Below the pieces are notes generated by a model. The model saw nothing but the letters and a program-made list of their open reading frames with translations. It was not told the origin of the DNA and did not search any database. The position numbers and the translations under genes are program-made. 64,000 bases of DNA, from the NCBI RefSeq assembly GCF_963855985.1, contig NC_087099.1:14910001-14974000 (forward strand), given 5' to 3'. Of the stretch, positions 33,401-44,400 are shown in pieces (position 1 is the first letter of the stretch; the number at the start of each line of letters is the position of its first letter). This DNA is from Ostrinia nubilalis (Eukaryota; Arthropoda; Insecta; Lepidoptera; Crambidae).

Positions 33401-36400
33401 CTTAAATAGAGAAATATGACTCCTTTTCCGACGCCAGCGATAGTGGGAGGTCTAAGGACACTCACAGTAATACTTTTTGACTTCCCTAAGCAATATACAC
33501 ACATTATCGACATATAAATAAAAATGTAATACCCGAAACGTTTCGGGTGTTACAGTTTTTAATCAAGAAAGAAACATACTAAATTAGTATCATGCTCAGA
33601 TATTAGTTAGTATTTGAAATCATTACTACCATGACCTTACTTTTACCAAATATTGTTATCCTAATCCATGTGTAAGGTACAATAATAAAACAAATACCTG
33701 TTTTTTTGTTTCGGGTGTTACATCGCCGAAGTAACAAGAAAACACACTTAAAACTTGATGATTATCTTTTTTTTTTTTGGACTATGGCGCTATCTACCAA
33801 TTCTATGATAAATACCCTCAAATCATATAGTGGCAAAACGTTTCACAGATTGATAGTTTTTTTTAAAATCGTATTACCAATAATTAGAGAGAAAATGATC
33901 ATTCAGACAGTCTGTTGACTTAAGTATAGACTTTGAAGACTAATAACTTAAAAATTACTTGTTTCTTGCAGATTTTTTTTGTTGCACATTATAATTTGGA
34001 ATGTTTACTTTCAAAATTCATCAGATTTAATGCGAAAATAACATATTTAGTTTTTCACCCTCGGTAACATTTGTCATGGAATGACCCAAATATGAATTTA
34101 ATTTCCTAGGCACAAGGTTTAACTGGTGAACATAGACTTCCCCCAATTACTTCCAGATTGACCAGTTAGTAGCAGCATCCAGCAAAGCAGGGCATATAGT
34201 ATGCTGAACTGACAGCCCATGACTTACGGGAATAAACCATATTTTAGACCTGTACACTCGCACATTCGAATTCGTAACAGATAAACGCAGTCTCATTAAC
34301 AAACATCTACCATTCCCAGCTTCGCAACACCCAAAGAGCTGGTCCTCCACCGCAAAGAACATGCTGGAGGCAACTGGTGCCAGCAGTGCGGGCTGAATAG
34401 AGCGTATTATGCTATAACAGCCACGAATTGAAGCCACGATAGCCGAACTGTGAAGGGGTCGAACTGGCTGACTCGTGATCCGAAGAACGCGGGTTCGGTC
34501 CCTGCTGCCGCTCGTCTATTGTTTTGAGCTCACTCGTGACACAAGCATACTTAGCTTAGTATGAGGGGCTGACGGGACTATTACCAATTTGTGCAGTAAC
34601 AAATTACTAATAATCTTAAAATAAGACGTTCTTTAGATTTAGTGACAAACATCTTACTGACAATCAACAACCATCCCCAGCTTCGCAACACCCAAAGAGC
34701 TGGTCCTCCACCGCAAGGAGCACGCTGGAGGCAACTGGTGCCAGCAGTGCGGCCTGCGGTTCGCGTCGCTGGCCGCCTGCCTCAAGCACGTGCCCGTGCA
34801 CCGCAAGAAGCGCTACTCCTGCCCCGTGTGCAAGCGCTGCTATGGGGAGAAGTACCTGCTCATGAAGGTAGGCCTGCAGAAGACAGCTAAAACCCGGTCT
34901 GCAAGCACGTAGAATTTTGTCCAATGATCCGTAGCTACCCATCCTTATCGGCTTTTTGGCTGGCTTCACACATCTGGCTTGTATTGGCGACATTAGACTC
35001 TATAGTCTGGTCCGTGAGCACGTAGAATTTTCTTCAATGACCTAGCTTCACCTTAGCTACCCATCCTTATCGCTCGCGCGTAATTATGTTGCTGTCGCGA
35101 CTGTGGGACGGGCGCCCGCAGTGAGTGTGCGAGCGCGATAGCAACATAATTACACGCGAGCGATAAGGATGGGTAGCTAGGGTGAAGCTAGGTCATTGAA
35201 GAAAATTCTACGTGCTCACGGACCAGACTATAGAGTCTAATGTCGCCAATACAAGCCAGATGTGTGGTCTAAATAGATATGTCACAAATCAATTGAGTGT
35301 AAAAAAGACGTAAAAGTGTCTGTTGAGTTGCAAACACGTCACTTTAATACAACCGACCCTCGATTATCGATTAACGAAGTACGTAAATACTATAAGATAC
35401 TCCGCAGACTACACTTATCAGTTTAGTCTATTTCTAATTTTTATGAGGAATCGGCCGATACCAAATCGGTGTAACGTGCGCACTTCTGATTATGTTAAAA
35501 TAATTTATTCTATCGAATTAGGTTATTGACCTGTAAAGATAGTTATGTTGGTGAAAATAAATAAATGAAAATGTTAATACTGTTTAACAGCATGACCAAA
35601 CTATCAGCCGACCAAGTCTGTAGTCAACGGGGTGTCTAATAGAAGAGTTCTTATTTAAAGAGAGTAATAATACTGTTATGCATCTAGACATCTAAGTAGA
35701 AATAGAATTAATAGTCTTCTTCTTGTAATAATGGCGATGAACTTGTGTATTTTCGCCACAGGGGACACTGTTCCGCCAATATCACGTGCGCAGTTTTTAC
35801 ACAGTGTGGGTATTTTGAGAATACATAGTTATTTACTAGCGCTGGTAAGGCCCAAAAGAAAAGGAGACATGCAAAGTGCCCCATAAGGGCTACCTTTTCT
35901 TTTTTTATTATTTTCTATAATAATATTTTGACGTTCATAAGTGCCACTTGTGGTCTAAACTGAATAAATATTTTTGATTTTGATTTTGATTTTTTGATTT
36001 TAATAAGGAACTGTAATTTGTCCAGCACGTGACCCAGCACTTCTCGGCTGTGCTCCACGTGTGCAAGATCTGCGGCAAGGTGTACTCGCACCGCCACCGC
36101 CTCATGCAGCACATGAAGGTGCACAACGAGGCCAAGGTATCACTGACACTTAGGATTTTGACATCTAAGGCTTCGACAGACCAAACGCAGGGGCAGTAGC
36201 AGCGCAGTTTGAATGCGGGCCCGCGCAAGTTGTAATAGAAGAAACTCTTTGAAGTATGTCTCTCACTCACTAAAAGACAATGCCGGAAATTGGCGTCTTT
36301 TTTTTCTTCTTCTTTTTTTTTGTTTTTTGATTACAAAATAGTGTAATAAACCAAACTTACTATGACATGTATACCTCTAAACTCAGTCTGAACTGAGTTA

Positions 36401-38643
36401 CGAGCATTATAAGTTTAATGATTTTACATACTAGATTTGCTTTTTGCGCGTAAGATTTGTAAGAAATTGAAACAAAATAGTGACATTGTATGTGTAAACA
36501 AACAATACCATCCATTAAAGGCTTCAGACATCAGTATGGAGCAGAATCAGCGCAATATTTTGTTGCAATTTTTTACAAAACTTGCGCGCAAAAAGCAAAT
36601 CTAGTATGTAAAATCATCAAACTTCTAATAGGTAGGTATACATGCCATAGTAAGTTTGGTTTATAACACTATTTTGTAATCAAAAAACAAAGTTTGGTCG
36701 ATGGTCGCGCGAAAATAAAAAGACGCCACCTTCCATACAAAATCTGGCATTGCCATTTGAACGCGGGCCTGCGCTCCTACCGCTCCGCGCCGCGCCGCAC
36801 TGCAACTGCCGAAAGACAAACGAGGCGGCGCGGGAGCGGGACAGAAGCGGCGCTAGCGCGGGCCCGCGCTGTTGTATTACTATGGCGGCCATATTAGCAT
36901 GACACACCGGACGCAGGGCGGTAGCAGCGCGTTGAAAGCGGTTTTCGAATATTTAATTTTTTGACAACCGCCCGCGTTGCAACTGCTTTGAAACTGCGCT
37001 GCTTTCAGTGTGCCTCAGCCGCGCTGCAACTGACCCGCACTGCTTCTGACCTGCGTTTTGTCTGTGGGAGCCTTTAATCTGCTCATTATTACTTTCTTTT
37101 ATTATTATCACATGCTTTAACATTTGTATGCCGACAAGGCTGAACACGGCTTGAAAACATCTTTTGCTTGTACACCAAACTCCTTACCTGTATTTCACAA
37201 ATACATTATTTGTATTTGTTAGGAGCACGCCTGCGCCATCTGCGGCAAGGGCTTCGCCAAGCTCTACTTACTCAAGCAGCACCAGAACATCCACTTCAAC
37301 AGCAAGCCCTACAAGTGCTCCAACTGCCCCAAAACGTTCGCAAGCGTTCCGAACCTGAGAAAGCACATGAAGAAAATCCACAACGTCACGCAGATCACGT
37401 TCAACCATTACGAAAAGCCTGCAGAAACTAGCAACGAGAAGTTGGATGTGAGCAATCCGTCTAGTTCCGAAATGTCTGTCGACGCCCCGACCAGTTTGGA
37501 GGAGTCGGACGAGTCGTGCGGCTGGCGCGCTGATGACACCTTAGATGAGCTGATGACCCTGGAGGAGCTGGATCCGCTGGAGACACGGGCGGAGGAGATC
37601 AGCGAGATCGAAGCCGACCTCTGGGTGCCGAGTCCGATGATGCCCACTGGTGAGTGTGATGTTGATTATTCTTTTTGTTTGTTACAAAATGCTTGAATTT
37701 AGTTAATTTTAAATCAAACGCCATATTTTTACCTTTTCTTGACTTTTTGGGCGCTAACTTCAGAGCAGAGTCCTGATGTTCGCATATTTCTCTCTTAGTC
37801 ACCTCTTGCCTACTGAAGAAAGCTACCAGTGCCTGGCGATAAGCTGTTTAAGTACATTATTTTGAAATATGATTCGCATTATCTCACCGGTGGGTGGCGG
37901 TCACTATACAATAATATTGTAGTCACCGACTACTCTCTTCTTCTTAGTCGTTACGCTCTTGGCAGAGCGGTCGTGGTCACGTTGAGGCGTTGTTTACATC
38001 GGTTGTAGAGGCGGATACAACTCTCCGCACGATCTCCCTCCACCGACTACTAGTGGTGGCCATTGCCCACTCGTGGCAGCTGTCGACCTCCTTCGTTTGT
38101 ATGGTACTAAAGGTCGTGGCGCGTGACATACACCGATGGCTGTGCCTTTGCGCGGAGTCTATATTAGGCTCGTCATTGCTAAAGTCCGGTCGCCAAGCAG
38201 ATAAAATTTCGTCCAATGACCCCAAGCTACCCATCCTTATCACTCGCGCTTAATTATATTGCTGTTGCGACTGTGCGACACGTTGTGCCGCCGTGAGAGT
38301 TCGAGCGCGATAGCAACATAATTACACGCGAGCGATAAGGATGGGTAGTTTGGGGTCATTGGAAGAAATTCTATCTGCTCGCCGGACTTTACTTGGCGGC
38401 CAAACACTCGATTGCTTATTTCGCACATTGTTTCCAGCCACCCCAGTGCCGCTCCCCGCCAGCGTGCCGTGCGAATACGGCCCAGAACTGGTTCCTCTCG
38501 ACGAGCACTGCCTACCGCACGCGCCGCCACAGCTGGTGACGCAGCCGCGTTGGCCGCCGGTCCTCACCAAACTGGCCGACTGCGCCTACGCCGACCTGGC
38601 CTACGCGGATTTAGCAGAGGTGATGAACGCCGATATCTATTAA
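30409..38643 (+). CDS. C2H2 zinc-finger protein with 16 fingers, 8 coding exons
   Basis: Exons: 30409-30689, 30798-30893, 31004-31492, 32272-32472, 34681-34867, 36026-36136, 37223-37649, 38438-38643. All are GT-AG with matching phases; total 1998 nt (665 aa). I count sixteen C2H2 fingers in a row. They start YCRICHTKFGNKKEYDTHYL and YTCVVCYKDIV, and end with ACAICGKGFAKLYLLKQHQN and YKCSNCPKTFASVPNLRKHM. TGEKP-type linkers are mostly absent, and several fingers are split by introns. After the fingers comes an acidic region (SLEESDESCGW, DELMTLEELDPLE) and a proline-rich C-terminus. Expected role: sequence-specific DNA-binding regulator in the nucleus; target unknown. Introns carry many mobile elements, and one exon has a truncated duplicate at 34320. 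An AATAAA at 38871-38876 is the likely poly(A) signal. Confidence 0.92.
32125..32255 (+). mobile_element. Non-LTR retrotransposon 3' tail (copy 1) before exon 4
   Basis: GTGCCCCTTAAGGGCTACCT, then GACGTTCATAAGTGCCACCA, ending in an (ATTTTTGATTTTGATTTT) tail. It matches 35848-36003. The tail ends about 20 bp before the acceptor of zinc-finger exon 4. Confidence 0.6.
32681..34088. mobile_element. 1.4-kb TIR element carrying repeated GTTTCGGGTGTTAC
   Basis: Ends TGGGTCATTCCAT (32681) and ATGGAATGACCCA (to 34088). Inside, the 14-mer GTTTCGGGTGTTAC occurs exactly at 32695, 33054, 33077, 33540 and 33708, and as a one-base variant (GGGCG) at 32865. The rest is AT-rich with no transposase ORF. In intron 4 of the zinc-finger gene. 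Confidence 0.6.
34320..34396 (+). pseudogene. Truncated duplicate of zinc-finger exon 5
   Basis: After a good acceptor (CATTCCCAG) the first 77 bases match exon 5 (34681 onward), encoding FATPKELVLHRKEHAGGNWC and then a stop (TGA/TAG region). The last half of the exon and its donor are lost. The intron bases just before the acceptor also match, so the duplication took in the intron edge. Confidence 0.85.
34430..34520 (+). mobile_element. tRNA-derived SINE-like fragment
   Basis: GAAGCCACGATAGCCGAACT, then CTCGTGATCCGAAGAACGCG, then GGTTCGGTCCC: A-box-like and B-box-like pieces with tRNA spacing and no cloverleaf. It follows directly on the broken exon copy. Confidence 0.45.
34967..35266. mobile_element. 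Long near-perfect palindrome (family H MITE, copy 2)
   Basis: Arms of about 145 bp pair almost perfectly, from CACACATCTGGCTTGTATTG at the left to its complement at the right, with a short centre around GGGCGCCCGC. The inner part is family H sequence; the outer 40 bp are unique to this copy. An extra single arm lies just left (34885-34966). Confidence 0.75.
35445..35640. mobile_element. Degraded family F MITE
   Basis: GAGGAATCGGCCGATACCAA, GTAACGTGCGCACTTC and CATGACCAAACTATCAGCCG match internal parts of 15908-16082, interrupted by an AT-rich insert. Confidence 0.45.
35848..36003 (+). mobile_element. Non-LTR retrotransposon 3' tail (copy 2) before exon 6
   Basis: The same tail as at 32125-32255 (GTGCCCCATAAGGGCTACCT, GACGTTCATAAGTGCCACTT, GATTTTGATTTT). 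It ends about 22 bp before the acceptor of zinc-finger exon 6. Confidence 0.6.
36169..37074. mobile_element. TAA-flanked TIR element with nested inverted repeat
   Basis: Ends GGCTTCGACAGACC and a weak complement GTCTGTGGGAGCC, with TAA at both sides. Inner arms at about 36300-36500 and 36540-36720 (GATTTTACATACTAGATTTG with its complement, CAAAAAGCAAATCTAGTATG) pair over most of their length. GC-rich sub-terminal blocks carry GCAGTAGCAGCGC. No transposase. In zinc-finger intron 6. Confidence 0.6.
37945..38160. mobile_element. Dispersed SINE-like repeat
   Basis: CTCTTGGCAGAGCGGTCGTG and CGACTACTAGTGGTGGCCAT also appear in diverged form at about 3965-4120 (CTCTTGGCAGAGTGGTTGTG) and 25925-26040 (CTTGTCAGAGTGGTCGTG). 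It reads like a retroelement shared by all three intron or intergenic sites. Confidence 0.5.
38180..38391. mobile_element. Hairpin MITE (family H), copy 3
   Basis: AAGTCCGGTCGCCAAGCAGA / TACCCATCCTTATCACTCGC on the left, and its near-complement to GCTCGCCGGACTTTA on the right. It ends about 47 bp upstream of the acceptor of the last zinc-finger exon. Confidence 0.7.
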
Positions 38644-39437
38644 ATGTTTGTAAAATTAACGGACCGTGTAGTGCTGTTTTAATGGGGATCCGCGCGAAAT
38701 TTGCAGCCAGGTGGCGCATCCGAATGTTAGCTGTCAATCGCATACGTTTTGTTGATATTGCCGAACGACTTCTTGATTTTATTCCAATTCACTTCCTGTG
38801 TTCAATACCAGTCAGTTTTAATCGTAGTGATCGTCTATTCCCAAAAACTTGTGTTGAAAAAGAAGTGAGAAATAAATATAATTCAGTTATGCCTCCAAGT
38901 TTGTATTTTTGCACGTAATCAATAGTGTGATATGCCTGGACCGCTTTTGGCGCCATCTGCAATAAGCTTTGCGTATGGTACCCCATTATGGCTTTGTACG
39001 GTTGGCACGTTTAGTCAGTATCAAGTAAAAATAAAAAAATGATGTCACAGTGTATAATAAATTTATTGAATAGTGTACGATCTACTTTATTGTCAATAAA
39101 CACGTCATAGATTCCAATACTAATTTGAACCTTATTAGTCTATCATAAGGACGAGGTGGTAATTTTTGTTTCTTGCACTGACACTGTCTAAGCCATGGAC
39201 CTATAAAAAAAGGCGGACGGAACTCGCGCTACAACAAAACTGTGACGCAAAATTTTGGCGTTTGTCTATTGTGTGAGTGAATTTAGGGATGCCATGTTAG
39301 CCAAAACATTTTACCCATTTATTTTAAGAAAAACATAGATCGGCAGATGTTACTTGGAAATGTAGACAGAATTATTCCGTGCCATTTTAAAAGGATGAAA
39401 GGTGAATGCGATGAGGTAGGCGCGAAATTTTCAATGT

Positions 39438-39657
39438 TCAAATTTTCTTACATTGTTTGCAAGTCAGTGTGTCAGGGTATGTAGTTATGTACATAATGTT
39501 GATCAAAAATGATTCACGCAGTTACAAATTACGAATCTTGTGTACATTATAATCATAATCTTATGCATCATCAATATATTATTATTATCTCTGATAGATT
39601 TTTTTTAACATACAACCTGACACTGACTTGAAATCAATGTAAGAAAATTTGAATTTT
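39438..39657. repeat. Inverted repeat
   Basis: CAAATTTTCTTACATTG then CAAGTCAGTGTGTCAGG pairs with CCTGACACTGACTTG then CAATGTAAGAAAATTTG. Probably the ends or arms of another non-autonomous element. Confidence 0.5.
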
Positions 39658-40664
39658 GCAGTTCCACATTTTTGGGAAGGATCAAATTTGCCTATGAAAA
39701 TATATCCCATTAAAACACAATTATTATGATAAATTATTTTATTTCCATAGTATGCGTAATAAATAACTAAAAAGTCCTAAAATTATTATTAATTTCCCAT
39801 ATTTCGGGTAATTTTCCCACGTAAATAACTGAGAACACTGGTCTTTGACGTATTATTTTTTCGAGTGAATGACGTTTGATTTAAATTAATTTCAATATTT
39901 TAATGTCGGGAAATAAGTGATTGGATTATTATTTTGCCTGTGAAATGTGATTGCTTAATTTTTGTTTGTTCGAACAGAACGGTTTTTACACAATTTCATC
40001 ACACAAGACATGTCGTATTCGTGTTGTTTTTTCGCTGCTTAAATGTGTCAACTGTGTGAAGTTTGCACTCGAAGTGGTGTAACAGGGTGTGAATGTGTGC
40101 GTGCCGGCCTGTACGTACAGGCAAGCTGGTGTATCCTAATGTCACAGTATTTTGTTGATGAGAATCCGTCCGACTTTTTTTATAGGTACTCGTAATTTAC
40201 TAAAAAAAAAAACAAAATAACAAAATGAGTAACACGATTGTGTGAAACTCATGCAAAAAAAAAAATTGTTTCCATATTTAGATATTAAGCTTTTCGTTCA
40301 GTGTAATCCAGAAATAGATTTAAGTGTAAATGAAAAAAATATGTCTATCTACACTACACGGTCCGTTCCCTATTCACTGTTAACATGAAAGTTAGAGATA
40401 AATAGTTATAATAGTATTTGTATAACGGCAGAGCGGTACCGAATGGTCGAAATCGCCTGCCGGCCACAAGTCTACCTCACGCAGTAACGACTATATACCT
40501 CAGTAATCCATAGGAGCTATTTTGTAGTGTAACTGTTTATACATTATTAACATGTATCCCACCAAACATTAGATGAGTAATTATATTCATAATATTGCTA
40601 CCTCACTTTAGTTTCTTAAGTTTTTTTATTATAGTTTTTTTGCTTATTATCTTGGTATCCTTCC

Positions 40665-41480
40665 GTTTGGCCAAATTACTTTCGCCAAATTTCACTTCGC
40701 AAACAACTTATCGTCAAAGTTTCATTTCCCAAATGAACTTTTAGCAACTGTACTTTTTGCAACTAATTCATTTGGCCAAATTATCATTTGGTAAAATTTT
40801 ACTTGGCAAATGTTTACATAGCAAATGTTTTATTTTGCCAAATATTATATCCCAAATAATTTGTTTGGTCAAATTGACACTTCACATACTTACCCACCGT
40901 TACCCACAAATCAAAGCATAAGGCTATAGCTGATGATCATGTATCATGGTTTTCACAAGAATTTTATGTAAAACAAAGAGATTGCAGAAAATAGTATGGT
41001 TGCAAAAAGTAGGTTGCAGAAAATAGTAGGTTAGGTTAGGTTAGAACAGTGACCCTTAATGCGCGAAGGCGAGCGAAGCGTGCCGCGGCAGCGGCCGCCG
41101 AGCGCTAGAATTACCTCTATTGTTAATGAATCATTTGGAAATTTCGATAAAAAGAATGAAATAAGAAAATTAATTTGAAACAAATTTTATATTAACTATT
41201 AACTAAACAAAATAATAGCCACAAGCTAATTTGTATTTCATTCTATGCACCAATCAAATTATTTTGTAAATAGTTTATCGTGAAATATTTTTGCCAAATG
41301 AAACATTTGGCAAAACATACTTTGCCAAACAATAATTTGCTAAACAATAATATGCCAAAAACGACATTTGCGAAATAAAAGTTTGCAATAAGTTGTTTTG
41401 CCAAATGAGAATTTGCCAAATGAAAATTTGCGAAACGTTGTTTGCGATGTGATAATTTGGGAAACGTTTTTTGGCCAAAC
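40665..41480. mobile_element. Palindromic element dense in TTTGGCAAA / TTTGCCAAA
   Basis: From CCGTTTGGCCAAATTACTTT at the left to GGGAAACGTTTTTTGGCCAA at the right, both edges are packed with short palindromes such as ATTTGGCAAA, TTGCCAAAT and TTTGCGAAA at about 10-20 bp spacing, in inverted arrangement. The centre is unrelated and includes TTAGGTTAGGTTAG and a GC-rich knot. No coding capacity. Confidence 0.5.
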
Positions 41481-44400
41481 ATTAGTAATCCTATTATCTT
41501 CGTTATTCAAGTATCCTGAGATGAGATGCAGGATTCTATTGACGTTATTTCCTATTTGTCAGTGATCTGCTAATACTTCCACTATTATGTATGACATAGG
41601 GATCAATTTTGGATGTTCTTATAGCCCGAACAACACGGTTTAACCAATATTTTAGATCAAAACTAACAGGTCTAGACAAGGCTTCTAGTTTATGATCAGC
41701 CAACAAACTGGTAGCATTAATTTTAGTTTCAGATATCTTGTCAATATCAATAAGGTTACTTTTTGCACCTATATTAATTTGTAAGTTTAGTTTTTGTTCA
41801 CTGTTAGTTTCATTGACATTGTTATACAAGCGATTATCGTCTTTGTTGTATTATAACTACCAAATAACAACTATATTAAAACAGATTTTTTGGCTGACTA
41901 CATAATAGAAGCGTTTGAAGGGGAAAATATACTTAAACGTCATGCGACCACGAGATATGAATACAATACACGAGCGATTGTTGGTCGGTGATAGAATCAC
42001 GCGCATCTCGTCTTACGGACCCAGGGAGTCGATTTTGGAATGTCATACATGTATCAGTTCATTGATTCCCTACAGAACTTATTCATTGTTTTTCTCTTTA
42101 GAAAGTTCAGTTTATAATAGTTTAGTACAGGATTTTATCATTCGCAATGATTCACACGTGTGCTAGTATTGCGTATACGAATTCAAAAAGTCGATGAAAT
42201 TCATAAATCGACCCCCAGGAGCGTCGCAATGTCCGTGTGCCATGAAACGATCGACATTGCTGACGACAGTTTAGATTTACAATGCGTGTGATCTTTGTAT
42301 TAGTCACAACTAATTGTAAACGGTATGAAATTACTTCTGGCTTTTCTGGATTAAGTGTTTTAGGAGTTTTTGTTCCTGAATTTTTCGATTGTTGTAAGAA
42401 TCGACCCAAAGTTAGTTAAGTTTCGGTGGACTACAGCTTTGTAAATAACGGTAATTTGCGGCACTTAGTAATTTGCATTTCAATTTCGCTTACGACGATG
42501 TCGTTGGACGCCCTTTGGATAGTTTTAATTTTGACGTAATATCACCAACGACCTGGCTATTTGGCCTTTTTAAAATCTTGCATAAGTTGGTGGTTATGAA
42601 GTCCACAATAAGTGTTTGTTTTGTATATCATCAAAAAATGAAAATATAAACTCATTCTCCGGTATTTTTAACGTATAAAAATGCTATTTTTCTACGATGA
42701 CATCATATCCTAAGCGAACGTCAATGCTGTGTTTTTATACATTATATTGTTGTCATTTTGTTTTGTTCATAATAATATGAATTATACTAGTTTTCGAAAG
42801 CAACGTAACTAGAATTCAAAATTTACAAACTTTTGATCTTTATAAAAAGAAAAAAATAATAATTTTGAGACATAATATTTATCCGCATAATAACGCAACT
42901 TTGCGTCCAGCGACACCGCATGTTGCATTTCTATTTCGATTCCTTTTGTTGTTATTGTATTGAAAGCCGACGCCAAGCGTCCGGTTTTAGCGTAAGAGAA
43001 TCGATAGTGCTGTGATATTTTTATGTACATCTAGTTTTAAGATTAGTGAGCGTAACGAGTGAGTACAAAGGTAAAGTTATTTATCGAGTATAAATATACG
43101 GAATTCGGAATATGTAAACGATTAAAGTCGTACCGATTCTGGTGTACGTAACATCGCGGCAGTACACTCACAGCGCTGTATTCGGCCCCGCCACCGGGAT
43201 ACGAGCCGGCGACACTTGCGACTTTTTGCCAACGAATGGCACGAAGCTCATTGTGATACTTTGGTAGATATTTTAGAAAGCGACAGGCGAAAACGCCTAT
43301 ATGTGCAGTTACGGCTGCTTTAACAACAGAAATTCATATCTACCAATAGACAATTAATTGCGTTAACGCATATATTGCACGCGCACGTCGCAAGTGGTCG
43401 CGCGCGGGCCGGCCGCGTCAGAGAGGACACGACAACCATTCACGCATATGGAAGTACAGTAACGATACGTATTAAGAGAGTAGTGCACAGTTAAGAAAAC
43501 GAAAAATTCCGGTGTGTCCATATGCGTTCTAAATCTACCAGGTGCGAGCCACCATATACGAGACAATTTTACTTCAACGAAGAAAATTGATAAAAAAAAA
43601 TACGTCTTTAAAATGTCGATGTATATTTAAAAGAAAGATATATGAAATATAAACTCCGAAATATATTTTGGAGAGAGATATTTACAAGGGTGAGGCGAGG
43701 GTCTTAGTGATAAACGTATCCAAAGACTGTTAGGTATTATAAGTTCTATGAACTTGAATTTGACATATAAGTCAGGGATATAATGCGGAATAAAGTCAGA
43801 TGCGCGAAAGCAAATGTAATAGACCACGGTGTAGCTATCGAACAATCATAGGCTTTGACACGATAATGTAACGAAAGTGCAAAATTGGCGCCTCGTCACG
43901 TACCTCGGTACAGGCCGACGCAGACCTCGAGACAGTTTGCTGTTGGTGACGCATGCAGAGTCCGAAGACTCCATGCTGTAAAATTAACGTTGAAATTATA
44001 TTCGCCGTCCCATCGATGGACGGCGCGACTCACGCTAGCTAAACTCGATTTTTATTCGAATATGTAATTTGACATATTAATTGCCACTGATCAAGGTTCA
44101 TATTGCCACATCGACGATTACTATCGGTAGTTGTCCCCAACTAAAATGTCAAATTATTTATTCGAATCAAATATCCGAGTATAGATGATCCCCCAGTGTT
44201 ACTGTGCAGTAGTTCTATGTCGATAGTGGCGCCCCTCGACCTACAGGTCGCTACTGCACACTAATTCGATCGCTGTCGGCACATTGAGCTTATGACAGTA
44301 ATTAAATAGCATAATTAAATCATACACTATGTTGTAAACCTCTGCAGAGGCTTTCATTTATCAATAAATAGTACTTATTCAAGCTTCTATAATCATAAAT

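Noticed and set aside
34430..34520. Possible tRNA gene after the broken zinc-finger exon
   Set aside because: A- and B-box-like sequences are present but the cloverleaf does not close; called a SINE fragment.
41545..41829. Minus-strand ORF of 94 codons
   Set aside because: No recognisable motif, AT-rich composition like the surrounding non-coding DNA, no flanking splice or poly(A) context that I can support.
43375..43450. GC-rich knot as a promoter or CpG island
   Set aside because: Short, no associated ORF or splice sites on either strand; nothing else supports a gene start here.
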